Part shown: positions 33,214 through 44,549 of the stretch, piece after piece
How the letters are laid out: each line of letters begins with the position of its first letter
How positions within the stretch are numbered: position 1 is the stretch's first letter
From: Diphasiastrum complanatum
Lineage: Eukaryota > Streptophyta > Lycopodiopsida > Lycopodiales > Lycopodiaceae
Assembly: GCA_029204225.1 (NCBI GenBank)
Contig: CM055102.1
Coordinates: forward strand, 43,092,744 to 43,156,743
Direction of reading: 5' to 3'
Length of the DNA stretch: 64,000 nucleotides
Position numbers and translations under genes: made by a program
The notes under the pieces: model-generated
Database searches by the model: none
The model's input: the letters and a program-made list of their open reading frames with translations, nothing else
Told to the model about the DNA's origin: nothing

Positions 33214-33904
33214 AAATTTCCATTAAGTGATATTGTCACGAAAACCATTTATCATGTAACATGAGAGTCAAGTATGCAAGTACAATAAAATATTTTTAGC
33301 CTCAAATTCCCTGACATTCAATGAGCCTTATGCAAGATCTAAGCACATACAATTCTATGACCATTTGATTGATTAACCCATGTTCATAGAATTGAAGTAA
33401 CTTAGATACCATAAGGAACACACCATCATGCATAAATAGCATTCATCATTGCTAACACATGCTAATTAGTTAAGAAGACAACTATTCAATGATACAAGAA
33501 GAGATTGAAAAAAACATACCTCCAAGTGTCCAGGAACTGGGCCAACCCTCAGTTCAAGGAGTGCTCTTATTGGTACGAAGGCCTGTTTAGTTGCTAATAA
33601 CGATTTGCATATGTCTCATCTTTTGAAAAACCCAAGAGGGCAAAACAATTGCTTAGAAATTGGTTTTGCCTCCAAAATATCATGTTTGCCCATTGACAAA
33701 AAGGGAAGGAGGCTCGTCGTTGGTCTGTTGCGAGAGAGGGAGGCTTGCTTTGAGACAGAAAGGGAGAGATTCGCCCCGTCGAGAGGTCACATAATTGACA
33801 TTTGGGCTTGACATGTGTCCCATTTTGATAGGCTTTGAACATAGATGTTCATAGCCATAGCACAGAGTTGAAGGGCCAGAAGGGCCAAAACTTCAATTAT
33901 GCCC
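33214..33904. other. Intergenic, no gene seen
   Basis: Between the gypsy RT fragment and the hairpin. Short overlapping frames on both strands near 33600-33830 show no domain. Confidence 0.4.
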
Positions 33905-34032
33905 GGTAGTGGGTCGTGAGCAGGCCTGCTACACTATATAAAGGCAGCCTTCAACGCACCTCGCCGCAGGGCGGCTCAGTGCGTGAAGGTTGCCTGCTAC
34001 ACATGGTAGCGGGCCTGCTCACGCTCGCTACC
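33905..34032. repeat. Long imperfect hairpin (fold-back)
   Basis: Two arms of about 53 bp pair across a loop of about 19 bases (CTCGCCGCAGGGCGGCTCA). Left-arm landmarks are GTGAGCAGGCCTGCTACA and CAGCCTTCAACGCAC. The right arm carries the complements of GTGAGCAGGCCCGCTAC and CAACCTTCACGCAC. The left arm includes TATATAAAGG. No open frame. It could be a small fold-back element or a precursor of small RNA. Confidence 0.7.
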
Positions 34033-36202
34033 TAGTCCATATCGCGCCTGAGATAGAGGTGAGTGCCACTACCGCTGTCCCTTAGCGAGAGGTTTGATAG
34101 TAGGGCAATGTGGGTGGAGATGGCCAGATGATGGAATGCGCCAGGGGTTCGCCTACCAGTGACCAGGGAGATGGAATATTTTGAAGCCTTGAGGGTGCAT
34201 AGGATGGGTGGAATTGCATGCTGATGGCTGCATTTTATTGAGCAAAATGGCTGGTTTCCCTCTAGCACACTCCTTGCATGCGCTACGTGTTTATCTATGC
34301 CTTAGCTATATGTTCTCTTGTTGTAGTCTGATCACCAGTGTTGGAGGCTGGGGAACGATTGTGGCTCATGTTGGCTGCGTGTAGGAGGTAGAGCACAACT
34401 ACAATAGCTCGCTGGTAGTGGAGAGCTGTTATGGTAATTTGCTGAGGGTGTGCAATGGAGAGCACTTCAGATTGGAAGCTACATGGCAGTTGAAAGGTAC
34501 CTTGCCATGTGGATGAGACAACATCATATGATCTGATGGGAAGTTCTCAACAGAGAGATGGTGGCCCAACCATTTTCTTGGCTATGAAGCCTCTACTTAG
34601 AATTCAATCCTATAGAAAGCAAACCAAGCTCAAAAGAGGGATTTATTGTCAGTATAGCTTCAAGCAACTCAACCCATTTCCTTGTCATTAACATTGCTAC
34701 TTCTCAACTCTCTATCTTATAAAGCAAAACAAGGCTTTTCTAGGCAAAAACTATTTTCAAACATAAATAAAAAATAGAAGTAATCTCATAATTAGCACTT
34801 GGAATCAGTACCCGGATGAAACTGGTTGCTCAACTAGGGGAATCTATCAAAATAGTGCCTTATCATACTATAACCCATGTTGTAATTCCAACAAGATTAT
34901 CATAAGGCAATGACAATTCCTCTCCATATGGCAAGAGCAAACTCACTTAATCAGTCTCACAACAAGAAGGATAAATCACCACTTACATCATACAAATTCA
35001 GCTCCATAATTTCTATCATCACTAGTGTTTATCAATCGAGGCTCAATGCTCACAAAATGGGTCCTCACTACCATTAAAGAGAATGGGAGTAGTCAATACA
35101 CACAGAGATTGAGAGTTCTTTCCACACAAAAAAGGAGCAAGGAAAATGGAAGCACACAATACCCAAACATGATGGGAGGGTAAAGAGAGAGTTTAGAAGA
35201 GGTTAATGTGGTTGATCTCCGCCCCTTTTTATAACGGTGACTAAAAAGTCCCTTTGTATAAACACATATGAATTGTTAGAAATACTCTTTTTAATGGATA
35301 ACATCATAATTTGAGATATATAAAATTTTGAATATAAAAAAAAACCAAAAATAGTACTACTATGGATACCATGGCAAAACTCCCCAAAATCTTTCAAACT
35401 GGGGTATCAATATGAATAATAAGATAGTTAATATTGGGGGATCCAATTTTCGTATTACAAAATCATATACCAATAGGGTACGTTTTGTGATACCATGTTG
35501 ATACCCATTATTGATACCACCCGAGACCCTATATACCTGCTCAACACTGATACAAATGGGCCATCATGAGATTTTAGTGAGACTGGCCAAATGCAAGTTG
35601 AAATTATACCCATTTTAGGAATATTGCAATACTTAGCTTGTAAGTTAATGTTGTAAGCGCTAGCAAGAATCTAGTGCAACTTAGGGCTCAGTTCTCCTTG
35701 GACCTAATTTCTTCCTAGTTTTATTTGAGACAGGTTTTGAGTTTGTGGGGCATAGGGGTTAGAGTTTAAGGTGTAGTGGAATGGAACGAAGATGATAAGA
35801 CAACTCATCATTCTGATAGTCAAAACTAAAATGCTCTAGTGATAAATCTTGTCTTCCATGATTGCACCAAACACATTAAGACATTTGAACACTTAATCAA
35901 AAAAAGATGGAATAGATTCAAATGAAATATTATTACATCAATTGATATCTTTCCCACATATGTTAATAGATCTAAACGGATTAAAGGTACAATTTAGCAT
36001 AATGTATGATCTTACCCATATGTATCCATTTAATTAGGCGATGATTTAGCAAATTTTTTTTAGGTTTAAAGCAAAAAGCCAGCGAAATGACATTTTTTGG
36101 GTTATGTGGTGAATATTGATGAATCAATCAATGGAACAAGATCATAGCTAGTGAAATGTACAACCTTAGCGATAATATGTGTTTACTTCTTCTTTAGATG
36201 AG
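34033..36202. other. Intergenic, no gene seen
   Basis: No frame with a recognisable domain. Several GATACC / GGTATC motifs near 35370-35530 are reminiscent of LTR ends, but no pair could be defined. Confidence 0.35.
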
Positions 36203-36370
36203 GCTGGAACATCACAGATTGGATCAGAGGCCTGGCTAAACCAGAGAATAGCATGCCCATGTACACAATGCAAATATGCATTGTGATGAGAGTGACGTAT
36301 TACCATATCACATGTTCTCATGTACGGACATATTGAGAGGGAGTCATTGTTTGTACCCAAAGTTGGTTCA
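36203..36370 (+). pseudogene. Possible CACTA transposase-associated zinc domain
   Basis: One frame reads AWLNQRIACPCTQCKYAL, stops, then SHVLMYGHIERESLFV. The CPCxxC followed at a distance by H....GHI resembles the Transpos_assoc domain of plant CACTA elements (CPC..C...H....GF...Y...HGE). Three stops interrupt it, and the rest of a transposase was not found nearby. Confidence 0.25.
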
Positions 36371-36834
36371 TCAATGAGTTTACATATCTTTCACTGCATT
36401 CGATGTTTACAATAATGCTCATTGTTAGGCATTTATCTTATATGTTATTGGCAATCCTCATGTTAGATGGGAGTGGTACTTGATTTATTTTGCTTCCAAC
36501 CCCGGCCTCCAACCCGTCGTGAACCATTCAATAGTTATATAGTATTTGAAAAGCAAGGTTTGTCTGGTACACCTATTAGAGCAGGTTAATGGCAATTGGT
36601 AGATTGGTTCAGGAACTAAGAATGAGAGAAATGCATGGAGAGACGTGTGAAGGATATGTGTGAACGGGTGCGTGGTGTGCTTCCAAAGAAAGAATGACAT
36701 CAAGAATGGCAATGGGTCAATAGGTTGGCCCCATATTCTAAAGCGTCTATTGTGAATTGGTCACCTAGCTGCTTAGACCTTGACCACCAATGACTTAGTT
36801 AAACTGGTGCGATTGCCTATTACATCTACATCCT

Positions 36835-36843
36835 TTAGGGTTA
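36835..36843 (+). promoter_or_regulatory. Candidate telo-box upstream of eIF1A
   Basis: TTTAGGGTTA holds the core TTAGGGTT (reverse AACCCTAA), a motif frequent near transcription starts of plant genes for the translation machinery. The position, about 90 bp before the proposed 5'UTR donor, fits. A single short motif, so only suggestive. Confidence 0.4.
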
Positions 36844-36925
36844 CGAACTTACGCTTTGTGTTTCCCTTCTGACAAAGAAGGCAAAGCTCACATCCGTTCA
36901 ATTCCGGCATTCCTTATCAACGAAG

Positions 36926-37365
36926 GTACTTTCACTGCTATTTCTTCAAAAGCTGAGCGCAACTTCTCGCCCCAAATTGGTGTGGTTGCTTCTGAACTTG
37001 TATTCAATCATTTTCCGTTCTTATGTATGGAATCGGTTTTCTATTGTTGATCTGTGATTGTAATTTCTAGTTTCAGGGAATCTTAGTTGGATCTTTGTGA
37101 CTACTTCATCGTGGATCTAACATGGCTTTCACATGTATGTAGGATCATGCTTGCTATATCGTTAGTATGATTTTAGCATGTTTCAGTAGTCTTATTTATT
37201 TCTGTTCAAGGGGCTCACGTGTGATTTGTAGACGTAGTTTTTCCAGAGCATAATCAAGTTCATGCTGGTCGGTCCTGTGTTTGACAGATGTGTTTTTGAG
37301 CAGTGCATTTCTGTAATAATCTATTTATTGGTTGGATTCAATTGTGGGCCACCGGGTCTTTGCAG
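36926..37365 (+). other. Probable 5'UTR intron of eIF1A
   Basis: Donor GAAG|GTACTTTC at 36926 and acceptor GGTCTTTGCAG| at 37365 enclose T-rich, non-coding sequence. The acceptor is 17 bases before the start codon. A second AG at 37380 is possible. Plant eIF1A genes commonly have such a leader intron, which is general knowledge rather than shown here. Confidence 0.45.
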
Positions 37366-37382
37366 CCAGCACATAAGCAGGC

Positions 37383-37820
37383 ATGCCGAAGAACAAGGGA
37401 AAGGGAGGTAAAAACAGGAAGAGAGGTAAGAATGAGGCAGACGACGAGAAGAGGGAGTTGGTATTCAAGGAAGATGGGCAAGAGTATGCCCAAGTGTTAC
37501 GTATGCTTGGAAATGGACGGTGCGAGGCATTATGCATAGACGGGACCAAGCGGCTTTGCCACATCCGTGGGAAGATGCACAAAAAAGTTTGGATAGCTGC
37601 TGGTGATATAATACTCGTAGGCTTGCGGGATTATCAGGATGATAAGGCAGATGCGATTCTGAAATATCAACCAGACGAAGCACGTCTTCTGAAAGCATAT
37701 GGGGAACTTCCTGATAACCTACGGTTGAATGAGGGTATTGCTGGCGGTATGGACGAGGAAGAAGAAGGTGGTGCTGATGATTATATTGAATTTGAGGACG
37801 AGGACATTGATAGGATATAG
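37383..37820 (+). CDS. eIF1A: Eukaryotic translation initiation factor 1A
   Basis: An intact 145-codon frame starting at ATG ([18 protein letters not shown]) and ending at TAG. eIF1A binds the A site of the 40S ribosomal subunit in the cytosol and, with eIF1, promotes scanning and start-codon selection. Residues 1-25 are the basic N-terminal tail. Residues about 30-95 form the S1-like OB fold ([39 protein letters not shown]). Residues about 96-120 ([20 protein letters not shown]) are the helical part. The acidic C-tail ends [14 protein letters not shown], the eIF5B-contacting end. Length equals that of plant homologues, with no stop or frameshift. The coding part has no intron. No gene partner lies nearby. 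This is the only clearly functional host gene in the window. Confidence 0.96.
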   Translation: MPKNKGKGGKNRKRGKNEADDEKRELVFKEDGQEYAQVLRMLGNGRCEALCIDGTKRLCHIRGKMHKKVWIAAGDIILVGLRDYQDDKADAILKYQPDEARLLKAYGELPDNLRLNEGIAGGMDEEEEGGADDYIEFEDEDIDRI

Positions 37821-39870
37821 TTGGCATTCCAACCTTGTTTATGAGGGTACGTAAAACAGTGACTATCGATGGTAGCTGCAGTACTAGGCTATTCCGAGTT
37901 TGTGAATTTGATCCTTATCTCAGTGCTTTTTACGCCAGCAAAGTGTGTAGGAGGAGCAGTACTTTATCCTAATGCTTGTGTGTGTGAACTGTTAGTAATA
38001 TTGTAAGGATTGTGGCTATAAAACCTTTATTAAACACTCGTTGATAAAAAAATTACAGCTAGAGCTGATTAATAATTACAAATCCTTTCTGCTACATGCA
38101 ATTGCCAAGTAGAAGATGGTTTTGAATTTCTTTAGAATCAGATGTTGATCTGAATGAGTATTCCAAGGATGTGTTTGTTGTCTTACTGTTGCTTTGGTAA
38201 GCTGAAATTAGAGAGAATTCTGTTGTTAGTTTAGTAACCAGTTTTGCTAGTTTGGAGAATAGCCCATTCACAAATGATGTGGCCTTATTAAGATCCAAAT
38301 CCATGGCTTGAAAGTTGTTACTGTTATCTGTGCTGTGAAGGTAGGCTTGTGACTTTCTATGTAACGAGGCAGATTCGAAATATTTCGTGAGGTAGTTGAC
38401 TCTTTGTTGGTCCATTGTTGTTACTCCAACTCAGTAGAACTTTTGCTCTTTGAAGGGGAATATGCAGAACCTTTATGAGATGTTTATAACTTTTTGAACT
38501 CAGATACACTACTCAGTTGTTTGCCTTGATTTTTTTTTTCAAGTTTGGTAACAGTGAGGAGATTACTGGATGGCTTAGGTTTTAAAGCACAATTAAGAAG
38601 TTCCATAGTCCATACTAGGAGTGTTAGGAGTTTTTAAATTTATAGTACCTTTGTAGTCAAATGTTTGCAATAGAATCAAAATTGTGATTTTATTATTTGC
38701 CTTTATTCCCAAATTGTATTCTATTTTCAAGTTCATTTTCAGTTTAGAATACTTCTCATCCCGTGCCAATTTGATAAATTTATGAATGAACAAACACCAA
38801 GCGATTCAATGGTTTTTTGCATGTTATACCAATCCAGTTTTTATTGACTAATCACATTTGTTTGGAACCAATGCTTTGTGGACCTTTTTTGAAACACCTT
38901 TTTGAAAAGGGTTTGAAATAGGAAAGAATCAACAAATCAGTCTTTGGGGTGTTTTTTGGGATTTTATTTGAGCCTTCTAGTATGGCAAAAGCAAGTGTTT
39001 AGATTGCAATGCAGATTATAAATAATCAACGATCAATCCAATATTAAAATTTAATAGCATGTGATCGTTTAAGGTTAACAATGCCTATGACTATAATCAT
39101 CAATGCATGTTGCCAAAATCCAAACTCATCTCTCAAATTATACATTACTTATTAATTTCCATTATCCATAAATGTCAATAGGAAATAACAATATTTACTA
39201 GTCTGTACAACGTAAACAACTCAAAAGTAAAATCCTCATTCTTGCCCAAGCAAGTAGGGCTAGCACCTAGACGTTAATGTCTAAGATAGCCTCCTGCAAG
39301 TCATTTATGATGCAGGTTCACACTTAAGACCTTCATCATCTTTATCACTCGAACTCTCGTCTCTCCTCAAGGACTCTAAGGATTCCCCACTATTAACCTC
39401 ACGCTTTGAGGCGTTTGTCTCGTCTTCCTCCCCATCTAGCTCCTCACCCTTGATTGCTCGAGAAAATGGATTTATTTCCTCTGCTTGCAACGTGCAGCGA
39501 CTCGATTGGCAAGGATGGGCAAAAGTTCCAAATTTCAAGTCACAACTCACAAGAACAAGTTTGAACTGTGAACTTTCAAACTTTGTGAATTTTAACAGTG
39601 TTACAATAAATATAAAGTTGGAATTAACCTGGAGACAAAGGCCTCAGTGCGGATCATAATTTCCATGGATCGTGGTTCGAACCTCGAAACATGGTTTGAG
39701 ATGAATGAATTGTTAGGAGCCTGTTCGAACCGAATTCGAACACAAAAAAGAAAAAGCTTGATTCATTGTTGATTACTAGTTTTATTATCTTATTATGAGT
39801 ATTGTAATTTGTGTTGGAAGTTTTATCACTTTTGGTCCACTAATGATTCATGAAGTTGAACTTCAACATT

Positions 39871-39873
<3 letters not shown>
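37821..39873. other. eIF1A 3' region and intergenic DNA
   Basis: The first 200 bp or so are likely 3'UTR, including TATAAAACC and TTTATTAAAC near 38018-38033. No canonical AATAAA was found. Beyond it I see no gene; the frames at 38092-38415 and 39305-39550 (minus) look non-coding. Confidence 0.4.

Positions 39874-39948
<75 letters not shown>
39874..39948. repeat. GA microsatellite
   Basis: Pure GA dinucleotide tract of about 75 bp. Confidence 0.95.
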
Positions 39949-39950
<2 letters not shown>

Positions 39951-41929
39951 ATCTACTATCATCATTCGTGTTTCTGCATAAGGTTTTACTCGTAGTTCAA
40001 ATTGCTCAATGCTACCAGAGGTAACTAGACTATCAGTCTTGACTCTCAAATTTCAATGCAGAAAGGCACATGTAGATAGATCAATGCACGCTTTACGAAC
40101 ACAATTGTTACTAGTAGTAGTATGTAAATCACTGTAAATAGCATTCAGAACTTGTTTTTATGAGAATAGAAGACTTAGCACTAAAGGAAAGAAATTGGTT
40201 TGAACTGTTTTCTGATTCAGACTAATTAGGAATTTAGGACTAGACGAATCGGCTGATTCAAACCAAAGATGCAGGCCACGTTCTGGAACGCGATCCGGAA
40301 TGCGTTCCGGAACGTGATCCGAGATTCCCATTAGGGTTTCCTGGAACGCAATTTTTTTTTGTTTTCAAACCTGCCAATATGGGGTATCATGTGAAAGGAT
40401 TTCAAAAGAGCAGTTTTATTGCTTGGTTTCAGATAGTTAACCTCCAATATCTGCTGGTCACTTCAATAAGATACTGAAGCAAATTGTTTTTGTAGATACG
40501 GATTTGCAGATATAACATTGGCTAATCATTTCATTTGTATCTGCCTGCTGCTTTCATTGGTCATTTGGATTGCAACTAGTTGTGGATCCCTCCACAATGA
40601 GATAAAATTTTGCAAATTTTTTTGCGATCCGGATCGTGATCCGCTGCAACTAAGATTCAAACTAATTGATTTGAATAAGCTGGAAACTCTAGTGTATACA
40701 TATCTTCCTCGTCTTGTGACCTTGGTGGTGTTGAAATATAATGCCTATTTTGCCCCTTTTGGCTTGTATACTTGTAACTTGTAAGTTGTCAGGTGGTAGG
40801 TCTGGAACCTTGGTCGTGTTGATGTCATTACCTGTAGACATTACCAAAATTTTAAATTAGAGTTTAGAAGCTGCAAGTTGGTGTGCACGTACACCAACTT
40901 GTCTAATTGTGCAATGGAAAGTCTATTCCTCGGCTTCGTATGATTAAGAGAGATATTGACTCTTTTTGCATGCACTTGTCAAGTAATCCTTTGACAATAT
41001 GCGTTTGGCAAGCTCCTTTAGCCTTGAAACATCATTGCCATAATTGTCCCACTAGGAGACATGCTACAATTGTCCTTCTCAAAGTAGTGCTCGAAGTTTA
41101 GTAGCTCATGTCTGCACACATTGAAATCCATTCATGAGTGTGCAATCAACTTTTTAGGGAAAATATGCACTTAGATACAATCTTAATGTCTTTAGGTATA
41201 GCACTCATATACTGTTAGTAACTACATTTGTAATTCCTCCCTGGAGGGTGAAGAAGGCAAGCCATACCATGTAGAGGCTGCTGGAGCCACTCCCATCTGG
41301 CTCGCCACTTCCACAATACTTGTAAAAACTTAGAATCAAAAAACTAGATCGTAGAGCTTGGCCTATACTTAAATTTCAAAAGAAATCGGGGTTCATGACT
41401 CAAGTTCAAACTTTAAACTAGAGAATGCAAATCTCGTGTGCAAGTTTGAACCTCTTTTCACCAGTGCAAGAGCAACGCTGTGCCTCCAACTTGTCCATAA
41501 ACTCATAAAGAAGGTCCAATGTGCAGCCTTCTCTATTGCTAAGTCGTAGGTAGTGTTTCCACAAGCCGCGGTTCATTGGTGAACGAACCTCGATATGCCA
41601 ATGAATCGATTGGCTTTGATTCGGATCGCAAAGAATCAAAAAATAAACTGGTTCTTTGATTTTGAGCGATGCTTTGATTCTGACATCAACGATTCTTTGT
41701 TTTGGCTTTTCAAGTTCTGGTTTGTATTCAAATGTTGTGTGACAGATGTTTGATGATAGATCATGAATAAAGCATAAATTACAATGTTAAGTGGAAGTTG
41801 GAGCATGCAATCTAGTTTGTGAAGTTTGAAATGTGTCCATTTAACATTGTTAGGTGCACTTGTGATTCTATGAACGCTGAATTGTAATATGGTTTTAGGC
41901 TTCAACAATGATTTATGGTACCTTTGAAA
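39949..41929. other. Repeat-rich intergenic DNA
   Basis: At 40275-40350 and 40620-40640 there are palindromic-like motifs built of GATCCGGA and GTTCCGGAAC. The rest has no gene I can support. Confidence 0.4.
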
Positions 41930-42389
41930 TCGCCTGTTCGAACCGTGTTTGAATCAGGGTTGAATCGGAAAAGAATATACCTCTCCAGGTTCGAACCGGC
42001 GAATCGGTTTTAGGGTTTCCCCCCTCCCTTAGTTTCTACCCTTCGATTATGTCAAAAAGAAGTACTTTCTTAGTGTTAATGGGTAACATGTACATTATAA
42101 TTCGTGATTAATCGATAGTGAAATTTGAATCCTGACGTGCAACTCCTGAGTCTTGTTACGTAACAATACCTGTCACCTGTGATTTCGGGTTCTTGATCCA
42201 TCTGTTGCTCGCGGTTTTAGCTATGATCTATCTGATATCATTTGTGACACTAGCTAGTAACTACCAACTTACATACATGAGTAGAAAGATTGATCATTGT
42301 TACTCGTTACTCAAATCATTAATGTCACACGGTACACCATACATATTACAATTTAGTATTTACAATTAAACACTCGAAAAAACCCTGAA

Positions 42390-42476
<87 letters not shown>

Positions 42477-42600
42477 ATGCCAAAAAAAAACGATTCGAAC
42501 CGTTTTTTCTTCAAAAAAATATTTAAGTTTTTTTTTTCAAACCCAAAGAAATGGTTCAAACCGGGCCGATTCGAACCGGCGGTTCAAACCGTGGTTCGAC
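41930..42600. repeat. Repeat bounded by GGTTCGAACC motifs, with CT microsatellite
   Basis: Left end holds CAGGTTCGAACCGGCGAATC; right end holds GGGCCGATTCGAACCGGC in roughly inverted arrangement. A CT tract of 84 bp lies at 42392-42475. Similar GTTCGAACC-bearing sequence occurs at 39670-39735. No coding frame. Possibly a fold-back or MITE-like element. Confidence 0.35.
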
Positions 42601-44124
42601 ACAACACTGGGCTTTAGCTTTCTACCAACAACAATGAACTTTGAAATGTATGTTTTCAATAGCAATTTAACATCTATAAGATTTTAGACACATTGTAGAC
42701 ATTACACGTATTACATTAGATATTTTTTAGCATTAAACATTTTGCCATTTCTTTTGGAAGGGACCCAGTTAGAACTTAAAACCCTGATTCATGGAGATTC
42801 ATTCGATTTTGAAAAGGTTGAAGACTGGATTTTGAACCGGGTCGAAACACTACTTGCAGGACATTGTATAGGGCCGCAACCCTATCGCAAGAGTTTGTGC
42901 CTCATCCCTTTGAGCACGGTTGTCTCAAAACAGGTGGACTTTACCTCTCGTGAGCATTCCCACTATTTGTCCGTGGTTTAAAATTACCATTTGTCTCTGT
43001 GTGCCATGTACCTTCAAGAGGCAAACTCATGATGGTACCTTCAAGAGGCAAACTCATGATGAATCAAGACTTGAATTGTATAAGGTAGTAGTTCAACAAA
43101 TAGATCATCAGAACATGAATCATGAACATAAAAGTTTGAAGGCTGTAGCACACATGATGGTGGCAGGCTTCAAGAGTTTCAAGCTAGAAGAGGACCTAAA
43201 CGTGTTAAAGATCCTCTGCTTCTTGGTGACAAGTTTCACCAAGAGACGTCCTGTCTCCACCTCCTCCCGCGCTGTGCTATATTCTCCAAAAAGAGAGCTA
43301 AGCCATGAGTAGCACCTAGGGTCCAATAAATCCAAGAGTACTTTTCATTTACGAGTGTTCCCATGGCAACGTAGTTTGCCATGTTGTATGTGATAACCTA
43401 TAAAGCACATTGCAGCTTAACTATCAACAGTCATCAATCCAATTGGCATCGTAACAATTCATGAGCTTTTGATCAATCTGTGTCAGTTGCTTTCCATAGG
43501 GGTTGAAGCAAGTGAGCAACAATTTGAATGGGCTTGTGACAGGAATTAAGCGCATGAATGCAAAAAAATGTATGATTGCTAGTGAAGTAGGCTGTGGAAG
43601 GCCCGATCTGGAAATTTGTTGATTGGGCCGAGTTGTGCAGCCCTCTTGATCCACCAACCATGACCCTCATATTGTCTGGTTGTGGTTGTGATAATAAGTA
43701 CTATAGCACTAATGCATGGTTAATGATCATAGCGGGACCTATAAATTGGTATCAGAGCCTTGTGAAAAAGAAATAAGAAATCTAAGTCCATAAAATGTTT
43801 GGAGCATTTAGCCCTGATTCAAAAGCATAATGCCAACCGTCTTCTACACGAAGGGTCTAAGAGCTCATAGCTGGAGGTCATATTGGTAAATTGATGAAAC
43901 ACATGTATGTTAGCCGGTATGACAACTTTCATTTAAATGTTATTCTTCTAAATTATCAATTTCTGAAAAGTTTCCCTTTTTCTTTCGTTCATTTAGTCTC
44001 CCCATTCTTTTAGAGTTTGGCCTTTTGGAGATTAGAAATATGCATATCTTCTATTGATTGATGAACATTAAAAAGCACACCATATCTTCTGATGACTGAT
44101 GCTCATTCCTAAGGTTTTTTCTTA
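42601..44124. other. Intergenic with minor repeats
   Basis: A 27-bp direct repeat (TACCTTCAAGAGGCAAACTC...) lies at about 43010-43063. No gene recognised. Confidence 0.4.
43747..43759 (+). other. Isolated primer-site-like sequence
   Basis: TGGTATCAGAGCC preceded by GGGACCTATAAAT. It looks like the LTR/primer-site junction of a decayed element. No LTR TG end or gag could be attached to it. Confidence 0.35.
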
Positions 44125-44549
44125 GGGACGGGTACTGTTCCATTCATTAGGAAAGGGCGTTCCGTTCCCAAGGAACAGTTTTCAGAACGAATTTAGGAAA
44201 GGGGAATTTGTTAATACACGAACTTTCAACGGGGATCAAATGCTGATTCAGGAACGGATTTGATCAAACAGGAACTGAATGAGGTTTGCAAACGGCGATT
44301 CAGAAACAGAAATGAGGGCTGCAAATAGATTTAGGGGTTGCAAATGGCGATTCAGGATCAGGAACAAGGCTGCAAACGGACTTAGGGTTTGCAAAATGGT
44401 GAGTCAGGAGCAGGATAACTGTCAATCTAAAACAGGAATGAGGTCTGAAAACAGGAATAAGGGAAGAAAAATTAGAAAATATGTACCTAGGAACCTTTTC
44501 TAACTAGTAGAAACACATTCCTAGTAACGGTTCCGTACCATTCTTGGGA
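44125..44549. repeat. Possible small inverted-repeat element
   Basis: The left end GGGACGGGTACTGTTCC... and the right end, read in reverse, CCCAAGAATGGTACGGAACC... agree partly, both running into TTAGGAA / CTAGGAA. The interior has tandem-like GCAAACGGCGATTCAG units. Non-coding. Confidence 0.3.
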
